From Takakia lepidozioides (Eukaryota; Streptophyta; Takakiopsida; Takakiales; Takakiaceae), in the NCBI GenBank assembly GCA_030704615.1, contig CM060731.1:21950001-22014000 (forward strand): a stretch of 64,000 nucleotides of DNA, read 5' to 3'. Of the stretch, positions 24,601 through 35,652 are shown piece by piece. Positions within the stretch are counted from its first letter, which is position 1. Each line of letters begins with the position of its first letter. Both the position numbers and the translations under genes were made by a program. Under the pieces are notes generated by a model. That model was not told the origin of the DNA, did no database searches, and worked only from the letters and a program-made list of their open reading frames with translations.

Positions 24601-24939
24601 AGACCCATTGCATCTTGTGTCCTTGCGGAGGCACAAGATTGGCCCTACCTTTCCCATCTATGACCCGAGTAGGAATGAGCATCTTGATATCTACTATGTC
24701 CATCCCCCTTCCATGTTTACGTTGCCGGCAATATCAGCCTGGAAGCTAATAGCAGACGCTTTAGTATCATAAATAGAATAGACAAACATAGTAGTGGGTG
24801 GAGTAGAATGAGTGCTTCCCATCCAACTTGGCAAGGTCTGTGGGTCATCATGTCCCTGCAACAGAGGAATGATGATGGTCTGCCAAGAGCAACATCTTCT
24901 GAGGCGTACCAAAGAAGAGACTAGAGGTAACGGACAGCC

Positions 24940-25215
24940 TTAATGGAAAGATTCGGAAATTATGTCACTCACCATAACCTTGCTCGAAGCTAATGACAGC
25001 ACGATTTGAATCCAAGAGAGGAAGGGCCTGTCAAGCCCGGCTTTTGAAAATGCTTGTAGCTGAAACTCCCCGTCAATGGAGTCAAAATGCCTTTTTGGAA
25101 GTTGGCCCTGGAAAACTTTATTAAAGGATTTGTAGAAAACAGATGGAGGAAAAAATAACCTCCGTAGGGCCGTGAAGGCGTATCGCAAGGGGAACACCCT
25201 GTGACCAGAGAACAC
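24940..25215 (-). mobile_element. L1-type LINE fragment: central RT segment
   Basis: The minus strand reads HFDSIDGEFQLQAFSKAGLD, then FLSWIQIVLSLASSKVMV, which is the middle of a plant L1 reverse transcriptase around the first catalytic Asp block (usually a D at 'KAFDxxxW'). On the minus strand it lies downstream of the zf-RVT end of the neighbouring fragment. This order is the reverse of an intact element. Confidence 0.7.
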
Positions 25216-25604
25216 TAAAAAAGGGGGAGTGAAAGAACAGAGTGACGTGAAGCCTGCAAGCGTAGTATGCAGGCTTGCACAAGGAAGGAGGAGGGGAAAG
25301 GTAGCAGCAGCCTAAATTCCTGTGAAATCAAGCTGAGCTTTGGCCTTCGAAGCGCGCGGCTTCAGGTGACCCCAGTTGATCTCTGGGTCGTCCAAATCAC
25401 CCGGAGACTTCCCATTGCCTGGGGAACTCATCGTGCCAAGTGACTGTAGTTTCAGAGATGCGGGTGCATATGCGATTATCTTTCGCCAAGGAGAGATCGA
25501 AGGCAGCAAGCAATTGTCTCCTTCTCCTGTCGCCACACCTGGACAACACTGATTGCAAGTAAACCCAACATTTACGCCCCTCAGTCATCAGATCGCAAAA
25601 AATA

Positions 25605-27106
25605 TTATGTAGAATTAATCTGAGATTGGGGCGCCTCCCCTGGAAAACAAGAGCACACCTGGCTTTCCCAAAGAGACCACAGAGTAAGTGCTCTTAGGCA
25701 TGCCCAGATCGGGCATTTCTCCCAGATCGCACAGTTATGAAGATTGAGCAAAAACAGAAGGTCAGATCGAAGCGGCAGAGGGGTCCAATAGGAATAGAAA
25801 GTAGAGACTAGATGCCAGACTCTCTGGGACATGGCACAATTGACAAGGCAATGCTCAATTGTCTCACTTATACCAATTCCACAGCACTGGCATGAGGGGT
25901 CAGCATCCTGATAGTGCGCAGCCACTGGTAGAATTCTGTTAGCTAACTTCCAAAGAAAAGCACTGATTCTGGAAGAACGGCTTTTGAGCCATATATCAGC
26001 CCAAATGGCAGGCCATGGAATCCCTCCGAGAGGCTGCCCCCATTTGTGGTTCCATTTTGCCGTGAAATTGGCATTCCCAATCTGCAGGCGGTATCCTAAT
26101 TTAACCGTGTATCCCATAAAGGGTGTGTGAGCACGATCCATCCAAGACCACTCGGGCGGGTCGAATTGGAGGCCTTGAAGTGGCAATCCCATGAACCAAG
26201 TGAGGGAGGAGGCTCGTGCCCACTCAGCACCCATTCCAGGGGCTGGTTTCGGGTCAGCCATACCTGAGGAGGAGTCCAGGACACGAATGCGCTTCCAGGC
26301 CCAGTATAGCAGAGACTGCCTGCTGGCGAGGCTTGGAAGAGAAGCCCGTGCCAGAAGTCTGGCTCCTCCGACATAGGGTTGTAGATGGAGTTCAATAAAG
26401 TGATTGGACGATAGTTGGAAATATTTGCCCTATCACCTTTTCTGAAGATGAGAGTGATGAGTCCTTCTGAAATTGCAAAGGCATGATTTTTTTGCTTAAG
26501 ATATCCTTGGCCATAAGGAGGAAATCCTCTCCGCTGATGAGCCAAAGGGCTTTAAAAAACTCCATTGGCATGCCATCCAGTCTTGAGGTTTCCATGGGCG
26601 CCAGTGCTTCTACTGCCATCCTTGATTCTTCCATCGTAAAAGGAGAGGCTATGATCTCTTTGTCAGAGGAAGATAAAGAACAAGGGATAATGTGGATGAG
26701 GGCTCTCCTGGCCTCATCCTTGACGTGAGATGGGGCAGATTTATCAAATAACTTTATGAAGTAGTCTGCAGCTATTTTTGAGATCTATTTTTGAGATGGT
26801 TCTCCTTCACTATCCCATAAGGAAGGCAGTGACTAGATTAGCTATCCTTCTTTGTTTGGCTTTTATGAAGAAATACTTGGTCATTTTCTCTCCTCCAAAG
26901 GACCAGTTAACTCCAGCTTTAACTTTACTCACACCCCCACCAAAGGGGCTATGCACTTGGGTGCATTCAAGAATATTCCACTTAACCAATGAGGGGTCAC
27001 AAACTTGGGGGCATTTCACTTGGGTCGATTGGGAGTGCCAATGGAACTTGGCCCTAATAGCTAGATTCATACTTCCTCTATTGTTTAATTGCCACATCCC
27101 TTGCAT
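25605..27106 (-). mobile_element. L1-type LINE relic with internal deletion
   Basis: On the minus strand, in element order: 27106-26810 reads GGEKMTKYFFIKAKQRR (linker upstream of RT). About 26730-26400 covers the start of RT (EESRMAVEALAPMETSRLDG, then LITLIFRKGDRANISNYRPI TLLN). Next, 26260-25605 reads the zf-RVT domain (FLWKLANRILPVAAHYQDAD, then CQCCGIGISETIEHCLVNCA). The RT core between them is missing, and frame changes and stops are present. This is an L1-type lineage, different from the LINE family at 2.6-4.4 kb. Confidence 0.75.
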
Positions 27107-27129
27107 TCAGGAGGTTGGTTCCAGTGTTG

Positions 27130-27660
27130 GACTCGTATCGTATTTTGAACACACCAGGCTGGTATATAGGCCTCCGGCCAGGGAGGTACTGGTATTGGCA
27201 AAAATCTGAGATTTGGATACCATGGTGGTATCAATAATACCTGATTGGTGTGGTGTTTTACGGGTATCAATAGCAAGAGTTTTTAGAAATCGATACCAGG
27301 GTATTATCAATACTGGTCTGGTATAAAAAAAACTCATGATATGTTAAATATTGAAAGGCCCACTTCTCATATAAATGTGTACTAGCATGCTTCTCATTGA
27401 TTTTATTCCTCAAAGTATGCCTCAAGTTCCTCCAAGTATTGATACCTAGGTTTTCCTCACGAACATGGATATGGTACTGGTATCAGGTACCAGATTTTCA
27501 ACCACCTACCAGACTGGTAGGGTATCGTCCACAGTATTAGGAAGCAGATACCAGGTCAATACGGGTATATGTTGGTACCAGACTGGTCCGGTACTTCATA
27601 CCAATATTGATACCAGTTTCTTGTCGGTATACCAGTCCAACACTGGTTGGATCCCTAAGT
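27130..27660. repeat. Cryptically simple GGTAT/ATACC-rich stretch
   Basis: About 530 bp are dominated by short words such as ATACCAG, GGTATCAATA, GGTACC and GATACC in both orientations, so the region is rich in small self-complementary words. No regular period is evident by eye. Coding potential is not apparent. Confidence 0.6.
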
Positions 27661-27739
27661 TTGTGTGCTTACAAGCCTAGTATTAAAGGAGTTGCTATTA
27701 AAATAAGAAGCCTAAAATTAATAGGTACCTACCTTTTGA

Positions 27740-28000
27740 GAATGGACTTCTTATGAACTGTACTTGTGAAGCCAGAGCATTATCCAAGGCATATGTCAAG
27801 CTACTCACTGTCCGCATTGAGCTGACCACGTGCTCAACAGTGGTGTTTGCCTCCGCATAAGCAAGCTGTCCTTTGCTCGACATTTTAGACATTATCATTG
27901 ACATGGTGCCACCATCACCAGTGGCAGCCTCCAGCCCTTTGCAAAGGCAACAACAAACCCACCTATGAATGTTGCTACAAGCCATTGAAACTTGCCCACA
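27740..28000 (-). pseudogene. Relic exon of an ABCB (MDR-type) ABC transporter
   Basis: The minus strand reads MSKMSSKGQLAYAEANTTVE followed by HVVSSMRTVSSLT. This matches the part of ABCB transmembrane domain 1 where 'SSKGQxAYAEAxxxVEQxxxSIRTV' is conserved. Just upstream, a different frame reads remnants of the preceding membrane segment (WVCCCLCKG instead of GFVVAFAKG), which implies a frameshift. No other transporter exons are nearby, so this is a pseudogene fragment. Confidence 0.6.
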
Positions 28001-28499
28001 TGTCCAAAGCATGCCACAGGCTGTACCTCAGAAATTAAGTAACTGGAGCTGTTTCTTATCAAGTCCTCCCATATTTAGTAGAGTGTATGCTTCCTGTCAG
28101 ACTCCCAAAAGCATTGGTGACCTATACATGTATACTACAGCACATTACAGAAACCAAGATTTAAATAAAGCTGTAAACAGCCATCTTGTGCTCAGATGGC
28201 AGACAGATTTACAGCCATCCCTCATGATGTTGGTGATGCTCAACGTGTCTATCTATAGCGGCTGTACAATATATCCACTGAGTTTCACCCATATGAATGC
28301 CACCCGCCACCCCAATCCATAAAATAGAACAGTTTTCAACGTGCGTCTGACGGGTCGTGGACCTGGAATTAAACTGTTCGAGTTCCGGGCTAATGGATGC
28401 CCTAAGAGGGCTCTGAAATGTGTTTCATGGAGTGTTGTTGTGGAGATGGAGATGACAACTGCAATCTGTTAATAACTCTGGTTGTGAGATCAGAATAGA

Positions 28500-28807
28500 A
28501 GCGCCAATGGCTTCCCAGACAATCTCTTCAGCTCTGCTGACTTTCCTCAATGTGTGGATTTTGCCAGTGAGCCCAAATGCAAGTGCCAGCTTCTCAATCA
28601 GATGACAAAGAGGAAATCCTTCATCCTACCTGCCAGTCGGAACATAGATGTTCAATGGAAGTACATGAGGTACAACGCACTGCAGATCACACTTGAGAAG
28701 GTAATTCGCTGCCCGTTCTGCCACCTCCACACCACCATGAATTCTGCAGGCCCCAAGCAAGGCACCCCATACTGGAGCATCTGGTTTGATCGGCATATTG
28801 ATAATTA
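28500..28807 (-). pseudogene. PPR-DYW pseudogene, 3' part (left of the copia insertion)
   Basis: The minus strand carries the end of a pentatricopeptide-repeat protein. The E-motif region reads IKPDAPVWGALLGACRIHGG, then VEVAERAANYLL, at about 28806-28690. A decayed DYW-domain segment LIEKLALAFGLTGK (normally HSEKLAxAFGL) follows at about 28610-28560. Frame changes and missing residues show it is dead. It is continuous with 47084-47330 across the copia element, which inserted into it with a 5-bp duplication. PPR-DYW proteins are organellar C-to-U RNA-editing factors. Confidence 0.8.
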
Positions 28808-28812
28808 AGTCC
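28808..28812. repeat. Target-site duplication (left) of the copia element
   Basis: AGTCC immediately precedes the 5' LTR and recurs at 47079-47083 immediately after the 3' LTR. Confidence 0.95.
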
Positions 28813-29119
28813 TGTTGGAAGTAATTAAACATATCTAGAAGACTAAGAGTCTTGAAGGCCAAAGGTTTAGAAGTCTAAGAGACTATCTTGTTTAACTCAC
28901 CTTTGGAAGGTGAATGGCTAGAAGGTGGATGGTCACCATAGTGGAAGTGGAAGTGACCAAGTAGGACTTTCTAGAGACCTTCTTGTACAAGCTCGGGGGT
29001 GAAGCCACTAGTCTAAGTGTAAGAGTATGATGGTGGCTTCTATGGTTGGGAGGAGAGCTTTAGTTTTAGCTTTAGTCTAAGACTTTAGTTCTTGTTCATG
29101 TTCTTGCTCAATTCTAACA
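28813..29119 (+). repeat. 5' LTR of the copia element (307 bp)
   Basis: It begins TGTTGGAAGTAATTAAAC and ends TTCTAACA, with TG...CA ends. It matches the 3' LTR except for one G/A difference near 28848 and an extra 6-bp GTGGAA/GGAAGT unit near 28947-28952. Confidence 0.96.
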
Positions 29120-29131
29120 TGGTATCAGAGC
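29120..29131 (+). other. Primer-binding site (initiator tRNA-Met type)
   Basis: TGGTATCAGAGC abuts the 5' LTR directly. This is the standard copia PBS complementary to the 3' end of initiator methionine tRNA. Confidence 0.93.
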
Positions 29132-29180
29132 CATTTTTCTCTAGGTGAGAGTTGGTAGTTGAGATTGAGAGAACTTGATT

Positions 29181-30028
29181 ATGGCTGGAGCGTCGTCTTC
29201 TAGCAATCCTCCTTCTATGTGTATGACGAGTGCATTAGATGTGAGAGTGGAAGATCGATTCAATGAACCTGGAAGTTTAGGATGGAGATGGTCCTTCTAG
29301 ACAAAGATCTATGGGGAGTGGTTGATGGATCAGTCCCAAGACCTGACATTATTGTTGGCCAAGCCATATGGGATAGGAAAGATCAGAAAGCAAGAGCTAG
29401 CATCATCACAAGCTTGAGAGACAATCAGTTGCATCTCATTATAAGTGCTAAGAATGCTAAGGATGTTTGGGATAAGCTAGCAAGCATATATGAGACGAAG
29501 GATGTCACATCGCAAGTGTATGCGACGCAAAAGTTCTATGGTCTGAAGATGACCGAGCCAGACTCAATTGAACAACACTTGAATTTGTTTTGTGTGTTGC
29601 GAGATCAACTAGTCTCTGTGGGAACTAATGTGACTGATGAACACGCCGCAGTGGTGTTATTGGCAACCTTACCCGAATCCTATGATGGTTTTGTGGTGTC
29701 TCTAGCAGGACAAACTAACTTAACTATTGATGTTGTCATAGGACTTCTCATCAAGGAGGAAACAAGAAGAAAAGGTCAAGGTACGTCTACAGAGGTAGAC
29801 AGAGCTTTGTTCACAGGCAAGACTGGAGTAGTCTTGAATAGAAGACTCCCTTCACATATGTCTCAGAAATCCCAGAGGTTTCAGAAACCTCAATCTAGCT
29901 CAAAGATAAAAAAGGCCAAAGTGAGGTGCTTTTATTGCAAGAAACTTGGTCACATGATCAAGGATTGTAGAAAGCGCATTGCAGATGAGCGCAGCAGAGA
30001 GAGTCAATGGAACATAGCTACTCTTTAG
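29181..30028 (+). pseudogene. gag: copia gag (frameshifted)
   Basis: The frame opens at ATG 29181 (MAGASSSSNPPS) and shifts frame near 29264, where a few bases are lost between RFN and TWKFRMEM. It continues in the 29282 frame to a TAG at 30026-30028. It shows the UBN2/retrotran_gag region (LLDKDLWGVVDGS, DVWDKLASIYETKDV, LPESYDGFVVSL) and a CCHC zinc knuckle CFYCKKLGHMIKDC at about 29927-29968. Gag forms the virus-like particle shell. After the stop the same frame continues into protease, so the TAG is a nonsense change within one gag-pol frame. Confidence 0.92.
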
Positions 30029-32106
30029 AGGAATGCTATTCTATTTGTTGTGTCTCTCTCAGCCACTACTAGACAGAAGCATGTGTGGTATGTTGATTCA
30101 GGAGCATCTCAACATATGAGTTCAAAGAGAGAGCATTTCTTATCCTATAGATCTCTTTTACCTACACAATATGTTCTTTTGGGAGATGATAGCAAGCATG
30201 TCATTAGTGGGGAAGGCTCAGTCTCTTTTATGCTCAATGAAAGATAAACCATAGAGGTGGAAAATGTCCTACATGTCCCTACTTTAACAAAGAACCTGTT
30301 GTCTGTAAGGCAAATTGTTGCAAAGGGATACAGAGTGGTATTCCAAGATGAGAGTTGTACTATCACAGATAGTTCAGGAGCTGTGGTAGCAAGAGCTATT
30401 CTTGACAATTGCTTGTATAGATTACAACATCATGTCTCTAGTGCTCTTACCACATTTTCACCACAGTTGGGATCTACACCTGTCATGTCAAAAACAGAGT
30501 TCTAGCATAGAAGGTTAGGTCATGTGAGCATTAAGAAGTTGAGACAGATGCAACTCTCAAGCCATCTTGTGGAAGGACTACCATTGAAGGAGATGAGCGA
30601 TACGCGTCTATGCAAAGGTTGCTTGGAAGGGAAGCAACATCGAGGTCAATTTCCTAAGGATGGTGGACGAAGAGCCACAAGTATATTGGAGATTGTACAT
30701 TCTGATGTGTGCGGGCCAATGCAAACCACATCACTTGGAGGAGCAAGGTACTTTGTGACATTCATTGATGATTTGTCAAGGAGGGTTGTGGTGTATTTCC
30801 CAAGGCAGAAAAGTCAAGTGCTAGAGAAATTCAAGGAGTTCAAAGTACTTGCAGAAAAACAAACTGGAAAGCCTCTAAAGATTTTGAGATCTGACAATGG
30901 TGGTGAGTACATCTCAAAGACTTTCGATCAGTTTTGTCAAGAGAATGGAATAGCTCGATAGTTTACTGTTCCATATACACCTGAGCAGAATGGTGTAGCT
31001 GAGCGGATGAATAGATCACTACAAGAATCTACAAGGAGTATGTTGAAAGAAGTGAATTTTTCAAATCATTTTTGGGCAGAAGCTGTTGGCACTGCAGCAT
31101 ATCTTCACAACAGAATACCTATCAAATCAGTGTTGGGAAAAACACCAGAAGAGGTATGGAGTGGTCAGAAGCCTAGTGTGGCTCATTGTAGGATTTTTGG
31201 ATGTCGTGCATATGTCCATATCCCTACTCAGAAGCGAAGGAAACTTGACTCCAAATCAGAAGGATGTATCTTCATTGGCTACACAGAAGGTGTGAAGGGA
31301 TATAAGTTGTTCAATAAGACAACTAAGGTTGTCAAACACAGTAGGGACGTAGTGTTTGATGAAGGCTTCATACCCTCTTTGGTAGTGGGAGAAGATGACA
31401 TGGGAATGAGCTTAGAGCCATTACACCATTTCCAAGATGAGTCTTATGAGGAGCCAATACAAGAGATGGCTGAAGCAAATGATGGAGGTGTTCAACTTGA
31501 TGGAGTTGATCAAAGAGTCGAAGTTGGTGAACCACTTGTTGATATGGACTCTAGAGATGAAGTTGAAGATGTGCCAATTCTAAGGAGATCTCAGCGGGAA
31601 AGGAAAGCTCCTAATAGGCTGATTACATCTATGAGTGCCATTGAAGCTATGGAAGAAGCATCACAAGTGGTTGAGCCTGCTACATATGAGGAAGCAATGC
31701 GCTCTCCAGACAAACTACAATGGGAAGAAGCAATCAACTCAGAGTTGGATTCATTGATGCAAAACAAAGCATGGACACTCACTAGGTTGTCTGCAGGACG
31801 AAGAGCCATTGGTTGCAAGTGGATCTTCAAGTTGAAGTACAAAGCTGATGGATCTATTTACCGGTACAAAGCTCGTCTTGTAGCTAAAGGCTATGCACAA
31901 ATTCAAGGAGTGGATTACAATGAAACCTTCTCACCAGTGGTGAAGATTTCTTCTATCAGAGTGTTGTTAGCTCTTGCAGCTCAACATAATCACGAAGTTC
32001 ATCAAATGGATGTTAAGACCGCATTTCTAAATGGAGAACTACAAGAAGAGATTTACATGAGACAACCTGAAGGGTTTGTACAAGGAGGAAGTGATATTGT
32101 GTGTAA
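30029..32106 (+). pseudogene. pol: copia pol, part 1: protease, integrase, start of RT
   Basis: One reading frame covers the aspartic protease (YVDSGASQHMSS at about 30089), the pre-integrase zinc finger (HRRLGHVSI...CKGCLEGKQH), the integrase core with catalytic residues (D in VHSDVCGP, D in RSDNGGEY, E in NGVAERMNRS) and the first RT blocks (KWIFKLKYKADGSI, MDVKTAFLNGEL). The frame is interrupted by TAA 30245-30247, TAG 30503-30505 and TAG 30959-30961. All three are explained by single transitions of Gln or Trp codons. It ends at 32106, where the CACTA element interrupts RT. Confidence 0.93.
32104..32106. repeat. Target-site duplication TAA (left) of the CACTA element
   Basis: TAA immediately before the CACTA end recurs at 45604-45606 immediately after TAGTG. 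The two sides of pol resume in one frame when one copy is counted. Confidence 0.95.
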
Positions 32107-33073
32107 CACTAGTACAGAAACTGGTTTTTTTAACGGCTCTTCTCACACATTTTGGTGTGAAAAAAGCGCAAGTTCACACCCCCCCTTGGTGTTAGGTTAA
32201 CCTAGTCCTTTGCACCACATGTGAACTTTCTTGGTCCTGTTAAAAAAACCATCTCACACCAAACTTGCACCTGATGTGGCAGTAGGCTTAGGTGGCTCTT
32301 TTGACGGATATTTTGACGGTCGTTTTGACTGGTTAGTTCAACTACTATTTTGACTAAGTAATCTTAATGGTCTTTCTACGGTACTTATTACACCTCGGCG
32401 CCACCATGTTTGCCACATGTATGTCAAAGGGAATGCCACGTAATAGAGTCCATCAGAATTATTAAATAAATAATAGATATTAAGGGCTCTTCTTACGGAC
32501 TCTCTCACACAGATTTAACACCAGGTTCAAGTCGTGGTGTGATCGCAATGACACTAGTGTGAATACTGTCACATCCACTGTTTTATTCCTATTGGATGAA
32601 AAGTAAACAATTATTATTTGTTGACAAATGCCAAAATGAATAGTCATATTATTATTATTATTATTCTTATAATAAATGGGATAGCACCCCAAAAGCCATT
32701 GGCTGCTTGATTTAATATGTAATATATTATTGTTTTAGAATTTTGATTTGTTTTGTTTCATTTAAACAAAAGCTTATTTAAAACATGGATAATAATTGTA
32801 TTATGAACCACATTGACCAGTAGTATTGTTATTAATATTAAATATAGCAAACAACCAGCAAAATACCACATTCATGTCTACACAAGTTTAATTTGGCTTG
32901 ATGTGGGAAAATGAAGTTGCCTTTGAACAAGGGGATCTTGTGATCATACATGAGAATAGCAAGAGCATCAATTCAAAAAATATTGTTCATGTCAGAAGAG
33001 CAGTTTTGTTCACCTGTCTCAGCAACCTTCAATCCATAAAGAAAACTAAACTAAACTTGTAGCATCTTCAATA
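32107..33073. other. Left subterminal region of the CACTA element
   Basis: Non-coding. It holds the left terminal inverted repeat, numerous TCACACC/GGTGTGA words within the first 170 bp, an internal echo of the terminal block (GGGCTCTTCTTACGG at about 32485) and an ATT microsatellite near 32649-32664. It is AT-rich towards 32900. Confidence 0.7.
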
Positions 33074-33324
33074 TCACGCGTGTTTAATAAACTTTTCAGA
33101 CCATAAGGTGGCACTTCCCTGCGTGTCACCCAATGTGGTATGATTAGGGGTAACAGAGTAGTCCGGGTACGGCAACACAACCTCTGAAATCATGACCGAT
33201 TTCACATGGATACGGTAATAGTTGTCTGGCACATTTGCTTTCGGAAATCCAGCAATATATCCCACACCTGCCCTTCTTTTTGGTGCACAAGGATCAAACA
33301 ATAACACCTTGTCGCCGATCTGAA
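33074..33324 (-). pseudogene. Transposase_23 (TNP1-like) terminal exon of the TnpA-like gene
   Basis: The last exon of the minus-strand CACTA gene begins after a TTGCAG acceptor near 33325. It reads FQIGDKVLLFDP, GVGYIAGFPKANVP, YYRIHVKSV, VVLPYPD and TLGDTQGSATLWSEKFI. This pattern (GDxVxLxx, then YYxVxVxxV, LPxP and TLGDxxGxxxxW) fits the Transposase_23 / En-Spm TNP1 C-terminal domain. An upstream exon at 33687-33803 (MVKPVKRSMGRESTIC...) joins with good GT/AG borders. It is probably part of the same transcript as the phosphatase-like domain further upstream. Confidence 0.65.
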
Positions 33325-33686
33325 ACTGCAACAAAAACCAGATTCTTATATCAGAAATGAACCCTGGAGAACAGAGACTGACAGCTTGGCACTCTTGCAA
33401 AATGCATCCTCGTTCTTCCAGCAAACACCCCAACCCTACCTATTGCAGTACTTCCAATTCTGAATTGCATTTGCCTGTCTCTATACTCCATGCTGACATG
33501 ATCAAAGGTGGAATGGTGCCATACCTAGTTGATAGCAGGTTCTGCATGGTCAACATGGATGTGGTAGGACGATGTCACAAAACTACCTTTGTAGGTTGTC
33601 AATCCTATAGCTACACAGCGATACATAGAGGGTGTATTGATCCAGCATCAGACAAGGAAACAAAAGAGGACAAAAGAAGTACTTAC

Positions 33687-33803
33687 ACTGTGCGGATTTT
33701 GTTGGTCACCCCATGGTTCAGTTACATCCACTGTGGTTGTAGTCTGATTGATAGCACATATTGTGCTTTCCCTGCCCATTGAACGCTTCACTGGTTTCAC
33801 CAT
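33687..33803 (-). CDS. Small internal exon of the TnpA-like gene
   Basis: This is a 117-nt, phase-0 exon on the minus strand, bounded by ATATGCAG and GTAAGT. It encodes MVKPVKRSMGRESTICAINQ followed by a Thr-rich and WGDQQNPHS segment. It links the phosphatase-like exon (ending near 33923 at a GTGAGA donor) to the Transposase_23-like exon. No domain is recognised in it. Confidence 0.5.
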
Positions 33804-33922
33804 CTGCATATTGAATGACACATGATCAAAAAATGAGAATAGCACGAATGACACACATTGTGAAGTAGCATTAACAATACAAATTCACCCACGCGCCCAA
33901 GCATTGAATCTTTTGCTCTCAC

Positions 33923-34600
33923 CTTTCTTTGATTATGCTTTGTTGTTGCATCGGGAGGCAAAGTCGTTGGAACTCTGGCAGCAGGAAGCCCTGGTTCGGA
34001 TGCCTTTGTAGATTGTTGTGATCCACTACCCATGGCTGCAGTATTGAACAAGTAGTTGGGTTGCCCATATCTGTATGGGTGCCCTGACACATACTCAGGG
34101 ATGTGTGCAACCTTGGATACACCCTCTAACCAAGGCAGTAATTCTTTCATAAGCCTCTTGCAGTTTGGCTGATCCCTCAACTTCCATGGATACGGGAAGA
34201 TGCAATTATTTGCAGGGTTGGGTAAGCAAGTGAGTGGGGAATCGTCCACCAGCAAAGTATTGGTTGGATTGTAATGGCTGTAGTCCTTCCAAAACTTACA
34301 TAAGTTCTTGTACATGACAGTTTTAGAAGGATTGAGAGGGTCCACCATTCCCACAGGTTGGTCACAATAGTCTTGGTGAAGCACCATCTTTGGTTGCTTC
34401 CCAGGAAACAATGCTTTCACAACTGGAAGGACATTACTCAATGACATGGAAGACCATACACCTACATCAAAAATCTGAAGGCATCGGTCCAGAAACTCCT
34501 GACACCCAGGTCTGGAGGTGACAGTGGGCTCTAGGTGTTCCCTTGTTCGTAGTCTGCTCTCACATAACAATCCATTCAAGTCAAGTATAAGGATGTGTTT
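33923..34600 (-). CDS. FCP1/NLI-type HAD phosphatase domain inside the CACTA element
   Basis: The minus strand encodes a HAD-superfamily FCP1/SCP-like domain. Motif I is ILILDLNGLL, where Asn replaces the second Asp of the usual DxDx(T/V). It is followed by RPGCQEFLDRC and DVGVWSSMSLSNV (motif II Ser), then SKTVMYKNLCKFW (motif III Lys), and NTLLVDDSP (motif IV Asp-Asp) with IFPYPWK after it. Plants have an expanded family with DLNGLL at motif I. Related domains dephosphorylate RNA polymerase II CTD or other phosphoproteins; the Asn change makes activity here uncertain. The domain is in frame with the upstream coiled-coil segment across one TAG (34601-34603), so it belongs to the element's TnpA-like gene. 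It is probably a captured host domain. The C-terminus is Ser/Pro-rich. Confidence 0.8.
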
Positions 34601-35203
34601 CTACCTCTCAGTTGCCGAAGGGCAATTACCAACAACTTGTACATGATTATCATGTACAAAAGACACACCTTTCTGTGGGGCACTCTGCAAATTCATGGAG
34701 ACCTCACAGGCATATTGAGAGGGTAGTACATATGCCGGAAGTGCTACTGGTGTAGGGGACAACAAAACGGATGAACACTTTGCAGTTGCCTCAACAATAT
34801 GGGGGGATGGATTGAGTTCACCTTCAGACCAACCCTCCATGTCATCATCCCCCTCCATTTCTGAAAGCCCAAACAATGAGCCTATTGTGTTTGGCTTTGG
34901 TGGTGGTGAAGAAACTGCCTTGAACAGGTTGAGTGGTGAGCCCATAACATGAGAAATAGTCTCATTTGTTGTGTGTGGCGCAAAGGTGGTGCATGGTGGA
35001 CCTGTAGGTTCCGAATCTGGCACATTCATGCCAAGTTTAGCTGCGAGCGCAATGTTGAATGTAGCTGCTACCTCCAGTTGGCCTTGGACTGCTTCCAAAG
35101 CTGCCTTGGAGCTGGCTTCCATCTGCACTTGTTTGTTTTCCATAGCATCGAGGCGAGCTGCTAGTGAACCAATTCCCTGCCCCATCACATAGAACACCTC
35201 CAA
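34601..35203 (-). pseudogene. Coiled-coil segment of the TnpA-like gene
   Basis: The minus strand reads a coiled coil (SLAARLDAMENKQVQMEASS, then KAALEAVQGQLEVAAT) and an acidic linker (SEMEGDDDMEGWSEGE). The upstream edge is not an ATG and probably marks an exon border. The segment ends in TAG at 34601-34603, after which the same frame enters the phosphatase-like domain. Coiled coils after the Transposase_24 domain are common in CACTA accessory proteins. The neighbouring exon at about 35300-35425 (EKETGRTPSLQEIAG) also fits TnpA. Confidence 0.6.
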
Positions 35204-35652
35204 AGTAACAATTCACTACACTGACTGATGAACTAGTAAGAAAACAGAACCAAACGGCAACTAGCAATGACATGGAAATCACGAATATGTAATTCACACC
35301 AGAATTGGTACTGAGTTTATATACCGTTGTGGCTGCACTGCCTGTACACCCCGAGCCGTAGCCTTTGTCACTCCTGGCGCTACCGGCGATCTCCTGCAAA
35401 CTTGGTGTACGTCCAGTCTCCTTCTCCTGTGATTGCAACAAACTTGCAAGTGTTAATGACTAGCATAGCACACTGCCAACAGTAAAGAATTATCTAGGAT
35501 AGCATCAATGACTCCCCCTCAATAAGAGTGCTTAGTTTCTTGCTGGTGCCCAACTCTGAGAAGGCCCCCAAGTAGTAGCAATGTGTACTAATTCAATGGT
35601 GATAGGAATAGACTCTGAGCTCCAGCCAAAAAAACCCAACACATAAAGTTTG

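Noticed and set aside
30026-30028. Gag-pol stop readthrough as in some retroelements
   Set aside because: Four further in-frame stops in pol show nonsense decay, and copia elements normally have one uninterrupted frame.
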